This document shows positions 1 through 7,565 of a stretch of 12,917 bases of DNA, piece by piece. The first letter of the stretch is position 1. Each line of letters begins with the position of its first letter. Under the pieces are notes generated by a model that saw only the letters and a program-made list of their open reading frames with translations, did not search any database and was not told the DNA's origin. The stretch is from NCBI GenBank assembly GCA_026713205.1, contig JAPOOY010000138.1, positions 1 to 12,917 of the forward strand, given 5' to 3'. The stretch is from Bdellovibrionales bacterium. Lineage in GTDB: Bacteria > Bdellovibrionota > Bdellovibrionia > Bdellovibrionales > UBA1609. The translations under genes were made by a program, and so were the position numbers.

Positions 1-86
1 CTCATTTTTGACCCCTATAGTCTGTTAGAAAGGGCTATGTCTCTTAAATAAAAACCGGAAAAATTCAAACACGATCCGTATAATAA
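1..86. repeat. Element A: right half of a palindromic intergenic repeat cut by the window edge
   Basis: Bases 1-15 (ctcatttttgacccc) match the place in element B where the conserved loop ends and the right stem arm begins (ctcacttttgacc at 6097-6109). The arm-like stretch to about base 35 has no partner inside the window, so the left arm and loop should lie upstream. Bases 53-86 carry the family's right terminus: AAAACCGG, then TTCAAACACGATCCGTATAAT. The terminus ends about 10 bases before the stop codon of the minus-strand metalloprotease. The terminus assignment is direct from sequence; that the missing half exists is inference. Confidence 0.7.
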
Positions 87-95
87 TAAAATAAG

Positions 96-3000
96 CTATT
101 TCACCAGACCTTCTTCCCTCCCTAAAATCAAGTAAGGTCTAATAGCTTCTATAATGATATTTTTTTGAGCTTCCAGTTCTTTGGACATTCTGCCATTAAA
201 AACCCCGTATAAGGGTGCATAGTCATTCAAATCAGACATACTGAGAAAAGGTCTCAATCCTTTGAATAAATCATATGAATCAGCTGGCGCAATTCTCATG
301 GCATCCAGAACTTCATTAAAGGATTTATCAAGGATTCCTGAAACTTGGCTTTGAAATTCCTGAATATCACTTAACAATGGTTCCTGTATGAGCAAACTAC
401 TATAAAGCACTGGAACCCTTTGCCGTCTTTCTTTAGCTTTTTGCTCGGCCTCCCCTAGTGAAACAGGTAAAACTGTTGCGATTTCCAATATGGAAATCAT
501 TCCATTAATGACTGATTTAGGAACCGTATCAAATACATCTTTACTATTTTTCCTCCAAACATTCTTCCAGGAATAAAACAACATATTTCTGATGAAAATC
601 TCCTGAAATAACTTACTGTTCCTATGTTGCTTTAAAGTTCTTAATTGAGAAATACCTTCTGTAACTGCTGATATTCGCTTTCTGGAAGCCGTTTTTTCTT
701 CTTCAGAAAGAGATGCTTTTTCCATTAAATAAGACAAGAGTTCCCTCAAAGACTGACGAACTGAAGAGGAACTATACATATCTGATCGGAAAAGCTCCAT
801 AAAATAAAGTTCCTGCATCAAATGAAAAATATCCTTCTGATCATTCAAAGAAAGGTATGGCATCAACTCCTTCAGACATTCCGTTAAAGAAATCTCCCCA
901 CATTCTCCCGGAACGACAGCTGACAAAGACTCCCCCAAACCATTTTTTAAACTTTCAAACTGATTTTCTCTTGAAACAAAAACTGATAGAGATTCCTTCA
1001 GACTCTCTAAAACAGGTTTGAAAATATTGATTGTTGGGATAGTCTGCCCCTGAACTAAGGCGCTATCCATTTTTTGTTTTAATTCATAAGTGCGATTTGC
1101 TTCTTTATTGATAATCTTCTGAAATTCTCCGTGTTGTTCTTTAGTTTGATTTAACCCCTTATAGAGTCCAAGAACAGGATCAGGACAATCTTCCCGTCCA
1201 AACTCCTTACATTTTTGATGAGAAGCCTTGTTTATTTTAAAATTCCACACCCTGACAATCTGAAGCTGCTCAACTAACCAGCTTGTAACCTCTCCATCAT
1301 TAGGAAGAGTCTTTCTGGAAGAAATGGTGATTCCCTTCTCTCCCAACTCAAGAAAATCATAGAGAAGGGAAAAAGTAAGGACATTTACAAATAGACTGGG
1401 ATCGGAATAAAGTGTTTTAGCCGCTGACTTTAAGTTTTCCAGATAAGATTCCACTTTGTCCTTTTTATTTTGGAAGGAGTCTTTTTTATTCTCCTGATTG
1501 ATCTTTTCCGTAAAATGCAGAAAGCTCCACCTTAAATCAATGGCCCTGAGAGCTTGAATTAAAGCTGTCAAATGAGGGGAACGAGATTCATTGAGAATCA
1601 CTAAAGGTCTTGAGCGATGGTACAGTTCCTTATTCTCATAAATAAGATATCCCTTTTCTCTTCTAATATCATCATATGCAAAGACCCGTTTTGTTTCCAG
1701 AAAATCAAGTTCAATACCATTTGATTGAGAAAGATTCACCGGTTTCACAATAACAATCGCCCCTATCCTATTACTAATAGCATCCAGATCATTTGAGGGA
1801 TGATTGTAATTCATAAAAATAGGCAGAGAGAGAATGCTCCATAAAAGCTCCTCATTGGAAAAAACAGGCTGATAGAAAGTTTCGGTGTTCTTTCCCCTCT
1901 GCGCCTGAGCAATCGGGATTCCTTTGAAGAGGCGGCTGGTGAGAGTTTGAAAAATCTTATCCCTTATATCCGGTTCATTCATTAAGCTGACTTTTTTCCG
2001 AGCCTTTAGAACCGGAGACCAACTGTATAGAAAAAAGGCAAAGCCGGAAAGCAATCGTCCTCTTATACTACCCGAATAATCAGACTTTGCTCCTTCCAGT
2101 ACCGTCCGATGAAATTCAAAATTATTATTCTGATCCGTGGAAAATACACCGGGGAACAAAGGCATTCCCACTTCTCCAATATATTTCTTCAGATTACGGG
2201 GAAAAAGATCCTTCACATCGTCACAAGAGGAAATCTCGGAGAAGTTCTTCTTTAAATCCAAACGATCTTCTTCCGTGATATACTGGTGAATGTCTCTAAA
2301 GGCAACCCATTCTTCCATTCCCTCTTTGCTCATATCCCTTAACACACAATAATGATCCCTGATATTAAATAAATGTATCAGGAAGGTATCATATATCATG
2401 CTTCTCGCCTTGTATAATTCAGACAATTCCTGATCCACAAACCCATACTCGCAAGCAATGATTCCATTTGTGCTATTTCCCAATCCGTGTTCACAAAGCA
2501 GACTTATAAGCTGATTATTGTACTCCTCCGCTGTGATATCCTTGAGATAGAGAGGATCAGAAATATCCACGAGTTTTTTGGACAGCTCCACCCGCCATTT
2601 ATGATATATTTTTACTGTATTTCTAAAAAAGCGTCTTATACCGTCACCCAAAACATAGGGAAAAGGAGATATTGAACTTCCTAATAAATTAACTGTATCC
2701 TTTAAATAGGCTCTATGGTACTCCACAATCTCCGAAGGAGTGGTTCCCCGATCCCATCGGTTGCAGTAAATATCAGCGCTTTCTTTCACATCTTTTTCCC
2801 AACAAGCTCTATACCTCCGTATCTCCCGCTGATGGACAGTCTCCCCTTCAGCCGTCATATACTGCACATCCCCCCCATCATTCACCGAGACTTTGACTGA
2901 TTGTCCTGTGTCTGTTTCCATCTCCTCTGTGTAAAGAAAACGGATAAAATCTATATCATACTTACCCGGAACTATTCTCATTTCAGGAGAAGGCATATAC

Positions 3001-5792
3001 TCCATAACAGAAGCGGTCACCCCTTCCGAAGGTAAAAGAGAGAGCACTTTATCTTTCTGCTCATCACTTTTAAAAGTGTAGCTGTAATGAAAACTATCCA
3101 CAGGCAAAAAGTTTTCCTTATCCGCTGAAGCGGCAAAGTTATGCATCATGGACATATTATGACCCACCTCATGAAGGCCGGTACTTAAACCCACAATCCT
3201 CAGCACTTTGTCAGCACATTGATAGATTTCTGTTTTATAATTTTCCATTTTTGATTTTTCCCAAAACCAATTTCTCTTTTTATGAGGGGATTGTCCTGTA
3301 ATACCCGCACTTTTAATGGTTTTTATAAGAGTGAGATGTTCTCCACATAAAACATCTATCAGATGATATCTGAGCCTTGCGGGAAGAAAACCATCCGCCG
3401 CCTGCAACTCACAAGAAGGCGCTCCTGAAATGGATATTTTATGAAACGGATCTAAAGACTCATCTTGAGTTTCTGTGGAAGAATCCTCCTCGGAAAAAAG
3501 AAATTTCACTGTTTCAACGCCGTCTTCCGCAGTCGTTAAAACCACATCAGAAAAGGGAACCAGGTTCATCGGTTCAACGGATCTAAAACTATAGCTCCAC
3601 ATGTTTGGATCCCAATGGCGCAAAAATTGAGGAACAAAAGATAAGATTCCCTCCCCTCCCATAGAGAAGGATTGCTGTCCCCTGGAGGGAATAACAGAAG
3701 CCCTTCTAACAGCATTTCTTTCAGATAAGGGAAGAATTAAACCGCTCCTGCTCTGAAGATAATGATAAATATCCCAAATGATGGAAGTATGCATTTTATT
3801 CAGATACACATTAGAGGTGGTGGATATGATTTCCCCCGTTTTAAAATCAGCGACAGAAGGTCCAAATCCGTTTAAAAAATTGGGGCCGCGTAAATCATCC
3901 GGCGAGATGAGATTTAAAATGTTATAGCGAATATCCCCCAACTCTACATCAGATTCTCTTTCAGAAAGCAAAGTGACACAAGGGCCTCCTGAACAAAGCA
4001 CTCCCGCCTTTTCAAAAATTTGTGCCCATACGGCAATCATCTCCCGCCCGATATTTCTAACCAGAGGATCATCCGGTGTTAAGGTGGAAAACCGATAGAC
4101 AATCGGTTTGTCCAAATGAAATCGATTCACCGGAAAAGATTCCTGAAATTTCTTTGAACGGATGTATCTTTCCCGTGGATCGACTCTTTTTCGTTGAAAA
4201 AAAACAGGAAAATTTTTAGAAGCTTTGCTAAGGATAAGAGGATTATAGGCGCTCTCCTCTTTAGGAACAGCCCTTAAAAAAGAAAATCTCACCTGATATT
4301 GATTGACCTCACTGCGAAGAACAAAACTAAAATAATCCTCACTCATAGTGATTTCATGCAGTTGATATTCAGGAAAATTTCCTACGCTCAGTTTGATCTG
4401 GCTCAATCCCGCCTGAAAATAACTTTTTTCTCTGTCCCTTTTCGTGTCATCAGGTATTTCCTCCAAACCGGCATCCAAGTCCCCAAGAGGAGCGCTTGTT
4501 CGGTAATCCAAATGTTTTACAGGAACCCTAAAGACCCATCTGTCATCACTGGTGGAAAGGGAGTTTTCCTCTCCCGAAGTCTCCTTGTTTAAACTGTAGG
4601 CCACCAGACTTTTATCTTCAAACTGAAGACGAATTTTATGGGATTTCCGAAACTGATTATCCAAAGAAAAAGAAATACCCGGAGGAAGATTTGGATGAGA
4701 GGACATACTGTTTGTAATAAATGTGTTCGTATAGTACCAATCCCCTGAAAAAAAGGATTTGGCATAAACATCTTTCTTGCCCCCTCTTTCAGCAAGTGTT
4801 TTAAAAGGTTGAAATCCCGAATTAAACTGAATCTGAACAAGAGTTGGAGACTTTGGCGCATCTGCCTGATGATAGGTCGGCCAGGAAGAGGGAATGCCTC
4901 CTGTGGGCTGAGTTTGATATTTTGCCCGCTTTCGTATGGGGATTTTACGAAATATCAAAACATTGGTGGCCTCCCAATCCGCGCTTTCCCTCTGCTCTAT
5001 ATAACCCGGCTGAACCTTGTAACCTCCAAAAGGCATGGCGTAAAACTCCTGATCCCCTTTATCAATCACTTTATAGGAGTAAGCCAAAGCCTGGGAAGGC
5101 AGATCCTCCGCCGGAGCCAAAAGCAAAGCGCGAACCTTATCCCCAACGACCTGAAACCGCACAACATAATTGTAATGAGGCTTTGCTATGAGAAAGGGAA
5201 TATCCTCCGGTTGAAGAAGATTTTCGCAAGTCAGACGACTCTTTACTTTACGCGCCTGAAGGTCATCCTCAGACACTTTATAATTCAACTGTTTGGAAGG
5301 TTTTTTTGAACCGGATTGATAGGATGTTTTAACCTGAACAACAGGAACATAAGAAAAATAATTGATATATCCTTTAGAATCCTCACCCTCTTTTGAAGAA
5401 ACTCCCGAATTGTATTTAACAGTTTCCCCCGGCTGTATTTTCTCATACTGATCAGAGGAGGATTTTCTCTGCAGATTGACAACCTGAGCCTCTGTCCAAT
5501 TCACTCTTTCCTCTCTGGCGGCGCCCGTGGTCAGCAAACATTTTAAACTCGTCAATTGAGAAACAGGCGCCACTGTTCCCTGAAGAGTTTGCGCCAGCCG
5601 TTTTTCAGGAGGCCTAATACAGGATACAGTCAAAAGGGAAAGTAACAGGGTGAACCCGCTATACTTAAACAGGCTCTTTAACTTCCAAACAATTGAATCA
5701 GACTCTCCCGCAAAAAAAGAGAATTTTAACATTGTGGAAAAAAAATCCCTCCAACCTTTTTTTAAAAAAACATATTTCATCGCACATCCCAT
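96..5792 (-). CDS. Giant lipoprotein zinc metalloprotease (metzincin-like, HExxHxxxxxH)
   Basis: This encodes about 1,898 residues. A zinc-site motif HEVGHNMSMMHNF lies at residues 874-886, with His874, Glu875, His878 and His884 as expected ligands and catalytic acid. A Met-turn-like SVMEYMP follows with Met930, then GKYDIDFIRFLY. This order resembles the large bacterial zinc-dependent metalloproteases with HEVGHTLGLRHNF-type sites (DUF5117/DUF4953-like). The usual Gly in the motif is Ser881 here. A hydrophobic stretch ending LLSLLTVSC gives a lipobox with Cys58, so the protein is probably lipidated and exported. The region before the zinc site (about 60-850) and the roughly 900-residue C-terminal part, which looks largely helical, were not recognised. 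The start is uncertain. Codons 1, 5 and 21 are all Met; starts at 1 or 5 make an unusually long signal peptide, while Met21 (base 5732) leaves 37 residues before the Cys. None has a strong ribosome site. Substrate unknown; an outer-surface or periplasmic peptidase is inferred. Confidence 0.85.
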   Translation of the reverse strand: MGCAMKYVFLKKGWRDFFSTMLKFSFFAGESDSIVWKLKSLFKYSGFTLLLSLLTVSCIRPPEKRLAQTLQGTVAPVSQLTSLKCLLTTGAAREERVNWTEAQVVNLQRKSSSDQYEKIQPGETVKYNSGVSSKEGEDSKGYINYFSYVPVVQVKTSYQSGSKKPSKQLNYKVSEDDLQARKVKSRLTCENLLQPEDIPFLIAKPHYNYVVRFQVVGDKVRALLLAPAEDLPSQALAYSYKVIDKGDQEFYAMPFGGYKVQPGYIEQRESADWEATNVLIFRKIPIRKRAKYQTQPTGGIPSSWPTYHQADAPKSPTLVQIQFNSGFQPFKTLAERGGKKDVYAKSFFSGDWYYTNTFITNSMSSHPNLPPGISFSLDNQFRKSHKIRLQFEDKSLVAYSLNKETSGEENSLSTSDDRWVFRVPVKHLDYRTSAPLGDLDAGLEEIPDDTKRDREKSYFQAGLSQIKLSVGNFPEYQLHEITMSEDYFSFVLRSEVNQYQVRFSFLRAVPKEESAYNPLILSKASKNFPVFFQRKRVDPRERYIRSKKFQESFPVNRFHLDKPIVYRFSTLTPDDPLVRNIGREMIAVWAQIFEKAGVLCSGGPCVTLLSERESDVELGDIRYNILNLISPDDLRGPNFLNGFGPSVADFKTGEIISTTSNVYLNKMHTSIIWDIYHYLQSRSGLILPLSERNAVRRASVIPSRGQQSFSMGGEGILSFVPQFLRHWDPNMWSYSFRSVEPMNLVPFSDVVLTTAEDGVETVKFLFSEEDSSTETQDESLDPFHKISISGAPSCELQAADGFLPARLRYHLIDVLCGEHLTLIKTIKSAGITGQSPHKKRNWFWEKSKMENYKTEIYQCADKVLRIVGLSTGLHEVGHNMSMMHNFAASADKENFLPVDSFHYSYTFKSDEQKDKVLSLLPSEGVTASVMEYMPSPEMRIVPGKYDIDFIRFLYTEEMETDTGQSVKVSVNDGGDVQYMTAEGETVHQREIRRYRACWEKDVKESADIYCNRWDRGTTPSEIVEYHRAYLKDTVNLLGSSISPFPYVLGDGIRRFFRNTVKIYHKWRVELSKKLVDISDPLYLKDITAEEYNNQLISLLCEHGLGNSTNGIIACEYGFVDQELSELYKARSMIYDTFLIHLFNIRDHYCVLRDMSKEGMEEWVAFRDIHQYITEEDRLDLKKNFSEISSCDDVKDLFPRNLKKYIGEVGMPLFPGVFSTDQNNNFEFHRTVLEGAKSDYSGSIRGRLLSGFAFFLYSWSPVLKARKKVSLMNEPDIRDKIFQTLTSRLFKGIPIAQAQRGKNTETFYQPVFSNEELLWSILSLPIFMNYNHPSNDLDAISNRIGAIVIVKPVNLSQSNGIELDFLETKRVFAYDDIRREKGYLIYENKELYHRSRPLVILNESRSPHLTALIQALRAIDLRWSFLHFTEKINQENKKDSFQNKKDKVESYLENLKSAAKTLYSDPSLFVNVLTFSLLYDFLELGEKGITISSRKTLPNDGEVTSWLVEQLQIVRVWNFKINKASHQKCKEFGREDCPDPVLGLYKGLNQTKEQHGEFQKIINKEANRTYELKQKMDSALVQGQTIPTINIFKPVLESLKESLSVFVSRENQFESLKNGLGESLSAVVPGECGEISLTECLKELMPYLSLNDQKDIFHLMQELYFMELFRSDMYSSSSVRQSLRELLSYLMEKASLSEEEKTASRKRISAVTEGISQLRTLKQHRNSKLFQEIFIRNMLFYSWKNVWRKNSKDVFDTVPKSVINGMISILEIATVLPVSLGEAEQKAKERRQRVPVLYSSLLIQEPLLSDIQEFQSQVSGILDKSFNEVLDAMRIAPADSYDLFKGLRPFLSMSDLNDYAPLYGVFNGRMSKELEAQKNIIIEAIRPYLILGREEGLVK

Positions 5793-5966
5793 ATTATAAC
5801 TTTTAAGTTAAAAAGCCATTAAAACCTGTCTGTCAGTAAAAATTTCATCTTAATATGTTCAAATCTTTTACACTCTCCCGTGTTTGTCTCATATCTCTTA
5901 TAAAAAGATCTTATATTTAACAGAATTTTGACAGTTTGTATTTTTTTGATTTGAACTCTATAATTT

Positions 5967-6167
5967 ATATACCGATCGTGTTTTAGTTTTCTTATCCCAG
6001 CTTTAGAGATGACTTTCAAGGCCAAGGGGAGGTCAAAAGTTCAAACATGCGTTTTGCCACAGAGCAACCTTCGGTCGCTACTGTGTCAAAGCCGAACTCA
6101 CTTTTGACCTCCCCTTGGCCTTGAAAGTCATGAACAAAACCGGAAATCTCAAACACAGATCAGTATA
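5967..6167. repeat. Element B: 201-bp fold-back repeat with terminal inverted repeats
   Basis: The left end reads TATACCGATCGTGTTTTAG and the right end CAAACACAGATCAGTATA, an inverted pair with one indel and one mismatch over 16-17 bases. Between them is a perfect 32-bp stem (6009-6040 with 6100-6131) around a 59-nt loop (6041-6099). The loop holds a smaller hairpin, roughly CACAGAGCAACC / GGTCGCTACTGTG. No T-run follows the stem on either strand, so it is not an ordinary intrinsic terminator. The element lies upstream of both divergent genes. Its left terminus points toward the metalloprotease and contains a TATAAA-like hexamer on the minus strand that could serve as a -10 box; this is unproven. 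Confidence 0.85.
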
Positions 6168-6184
6168 ACTCCCTTCATTAAATA

Positions 6185-6277
6185 GGCCGATCGTGTTTTA
6201 AATTTCATGAATCAAATTTAGAATAAAGCTACATGGCAGATGATATTGTTCAAATAACTGAAGATTCAAACCGGTAT
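6185..6277. repeat. Element C: 93-bp repeat, the uninterrupted copy of element F
   Basis: The reverse complement matches the two flanks of the hairpin in element F (10661-10713 and 10819-10868) almost end to end. A shared run from ATGTAGCTTTATTC to the terminal CACGATCGG has three mismatches in about 48 bases. The left end is GCCGATCGTGTTTTAAATTT. The right end is TTCAAACCGGTATA, the family terminus lacking about six bases (ACGATC). It begins 18 bases after element B and ends 20 bases before the annotated amidase start. The rest of the 5793-6297 space, outside B and C, shows no further gene; the small minus-strand frame near 5819-6025 has no convincing ribosome site. Confidence 0.8.
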
Positions 6278-6297
6278 ATGCCACTTGCATTTGAAAA

Positions 6298-7011
6298 ATG
6301 GGGCCGCGTAAGGCAGAGTATAAAGATATGTCCGGCCTGACTCCTTTGAAGGAATATAAATCCCCCCATTTTGATCCCAAGCCTCTACCTGTGGAGTTCC
6401 TGGTACTGCATTATACCGCGCAAAGTCTCCAGGGAACCTTAAATATTTTTCTTTCTGACAAACCGGCTGTCTCCTGCCATCTCCTCATTGACAGGAAAGG
6501 AAAGGTTTTTGAAATGGTGTCCTGTTGGGAAGGGATTTGTCATCGGGCTTTCCATGCCGGAAAAAGTTATTGGATGGACACGGAAGATCCCTTAAAGATT
6601 TGGGAATCTTTCAATAACTTTTCCATTGGAATAGAACTGGTTAATTGGAACGGAAATTTTTATTCCTACACAGAGGCCCAATATCAATCCCTTTTTCAAG
6701 TGATTCACCACTTGAAAACAAAGTATCCTCAACTGAAAAATCCCCACCGTATTCTAGGCCATGAACAGGTGGCCGGTTTTAGAGGAAAAGTGGACCCCGG
6801 CATTCAATTTAACTGGAAAAGACTTTTTCAGGAAGTGTATAACGGCACTCCTGTCCCTGAAAGAACTTCACAACTTTCTGAAAATAAAATCAAACACCTC
6901 ACTCCCCTATTAAGGAAGCCCTTAAATGATGAAAAAGCCAAAAAACTAAACTTGTTGTTAGAAAGCTCCGCTCCCTTCTGGTGGAAAAAACTGAAATTAA
7001 AATTCCTATAG
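6298..7011 (+). CDS. N-acetylmuramoyl-L-alanine amidase, AmpD/Amidase_2 type
   Basis: This encodes 237 residues with the amidase_2/PGRP fold signature. Predicted zinc ligands are His38 (VLHYT), His155 (LGHEQV) and Asp166 (KVDPG). Glu113 (IGIELVN) and Lys164 match the catalytic Glu and Lys of AmpD. SCHLLID (His61) and FHAGKS (His86) are also family-typical. Enzymes of this type cut the lactyl amide between N-acetylmuramic acid and L-Ala in muropeptides. No signal peptide is visible, so a cytoplasmic cell-wall recycling role is most likely. The C-terminal 55 residues after the domain are basic and unrecognised. The start is uncertain: ATG 6298 has no ribosome site, while ATG 6328 (MSGLTPLKEYKSP) has AGAG nine bases upstream and sits closer to the domain edge. 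The stop codon falls inside element D. Confidence 0.88.
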   Translation: MGPRKAEYKDMSGLTPLKEYKSPHFDPKPLPVEFLVLHYTAQSLQGTLNIFLSDKPAVSCHLLIDRKGKVFEMVSCWEGICHRAFHAGKSYWMDTEDPLKIWESFNNFSIGIELVNWNGNFYSYTEAQYQSLFQVIHHLKTKYPQLKNPHRILGHEQVAGFRGKVDPGIQFNWKRLFQEVYNGTPVPERTSQLSENKIKHLTPLLRKPLNDEKAKKLNLLLESSAPFWWKKLKLKFL

Positions 7012-7038
7012 TTTGAATTTTCAAACACGATTGGTATA
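7007..7038. repeat. Element D: 32-bp minimal repeat overlapping the amidase stop codon
   Basis: The sequence is TATAGTTTGAA, then TT, then TTCAAACACGATTGGTATA. Two inward-facing ends abut directly: GTTTGAA (7011-7017) and TTCAAAC (7020-7026) pair with a two-base gap. The right terminus is a full family end. The amidase stop codon TAG (7009-7011) is part of the element's left end. It is the shortest copy in the window and may be a deletion product or a solo terminus. The space to the pilin start at 7101 shows nothing else recognisable. Confidence 0.65.
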
Positions 7039-7100
7039 CAAATTAAAAAAATCCCATTAAACTGAAAGGTGTAAAGTGGAAACGATTTCCTAAAAAATCT

Positions 7101-7319
7101 ATGAAACAAAAAAGAAAGTATCAAACTCCCAACAAATCAAGGTCCCTTTTCTTATGGAAAAAAAAAGGACAGGTTGTCGTGGAGTATATCCTGCTTTTGG
7201 TGGTTTCCGTTGTTATTGCCACCATTCTCATTTCCTTTGTGGATGAGTCCAAGGATGGGATTTTGTTTCAAAAATGGCGCAATCTCCTCACCACAATTGC
7301 GGAAGATATAAGCACTTAA
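7101..7319 (+). CDS. Small Flp/class III-type prepilin
   Basis: This encodes 72 residues. A basic leader ends in WKKKG23, followed by QVVVEYILLLVVSVVIATIL. That is a prepilin peptidase site (Gly at -1, Glu28 at +5) at the front of a single hydrophobic helix, as in Flp/TadA-system type IVb pilins and class III signal proteins. The mature form would be about 49 residues with a short charged tail (ESKDGILFQKW). It would be cleaved at the inner membrane and could form a thin pilus or act as a pseudopilin. No assembly ATPase, secretin or prepilin peptidase lies nearby, so it probably depends on a system encoded elsewhere. The start is the only ATG in frame; no clear ribosome site precedes it, only an A-rich stretch. 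Confidence 0.72.
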   Translation: MKQKRKYQTPNKSRSLFLWKKKGQVVVEYILLLVVSVVIATILISFVDESKDGILFQKWRNLLTTIAEDIST

Positions 7320-7565
7320 GTCATAGATTTTGACAAAACTAAAAACCGGCAAATGGCAGCTCTGAGCAGCGCATAAACTCTTAAAAAACTAGGCTCCGCC
7401 ACCTAAATGTTTTAAACTGTCCCTTTGGAGAAGGACAGCCTCCCAAAGAGAAAAATGAATTAAAAACCATATGACAGGAACGAATGGTCTGGGTTTTTTT
7501 AGGACTATAGGGCAGATTTTAGAGAGGAAAACTCCAGAGTGTATCTTCCAGGTTATAATGGGACA
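7320..7565. other. Intergenic space between prepilin and cysteine-rich lipoprotein
   Basis: No full member of the repeat family is seen here. A weak stem AAAAACC (7462-7468) / GGTTTTT (7492-7498), with an alternative inner ACCAT/ATGGT pairing, ends in a run of T on the plus strand. It could be a poor terminator for the prepilin transcript. A second small stem, CTTTGG/CCAAAG, lies near 7424-7449. An AGAGAGG at 7521-7527 could serve a GTG start at 7539 for the next gene. Confidence 0.3.

Noticed and set aside
4809..5309. 166-codon plus-strand open frame
   Set aside because: It lies wholly antisense within the metalloprotease gene, shows no domain or ribosome site, and overlaps another long antisense frame; explained as a shadow.
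5819..6025. 68-codon minus-strand frame in the divergent intergenic space
   Set aside because: No ribosome site or recognisable motif, and its start lies inside the stem of element B; more likely chance coding in AT-rich DNA.
6009..6131. Element B stem as an intrinsic terminator
   Set aside because: The stem is far longer than usual, has a 59-nt loop, and no run of T follows on either strand; it also lies upstream of both genes.
7330..7358. TTGACA as a -35 box upstream of the cysteine-rich lipoprotein
   Set aside because: At the normal spacing the -10 position reads ATGGCA, so no promoter can be supported.
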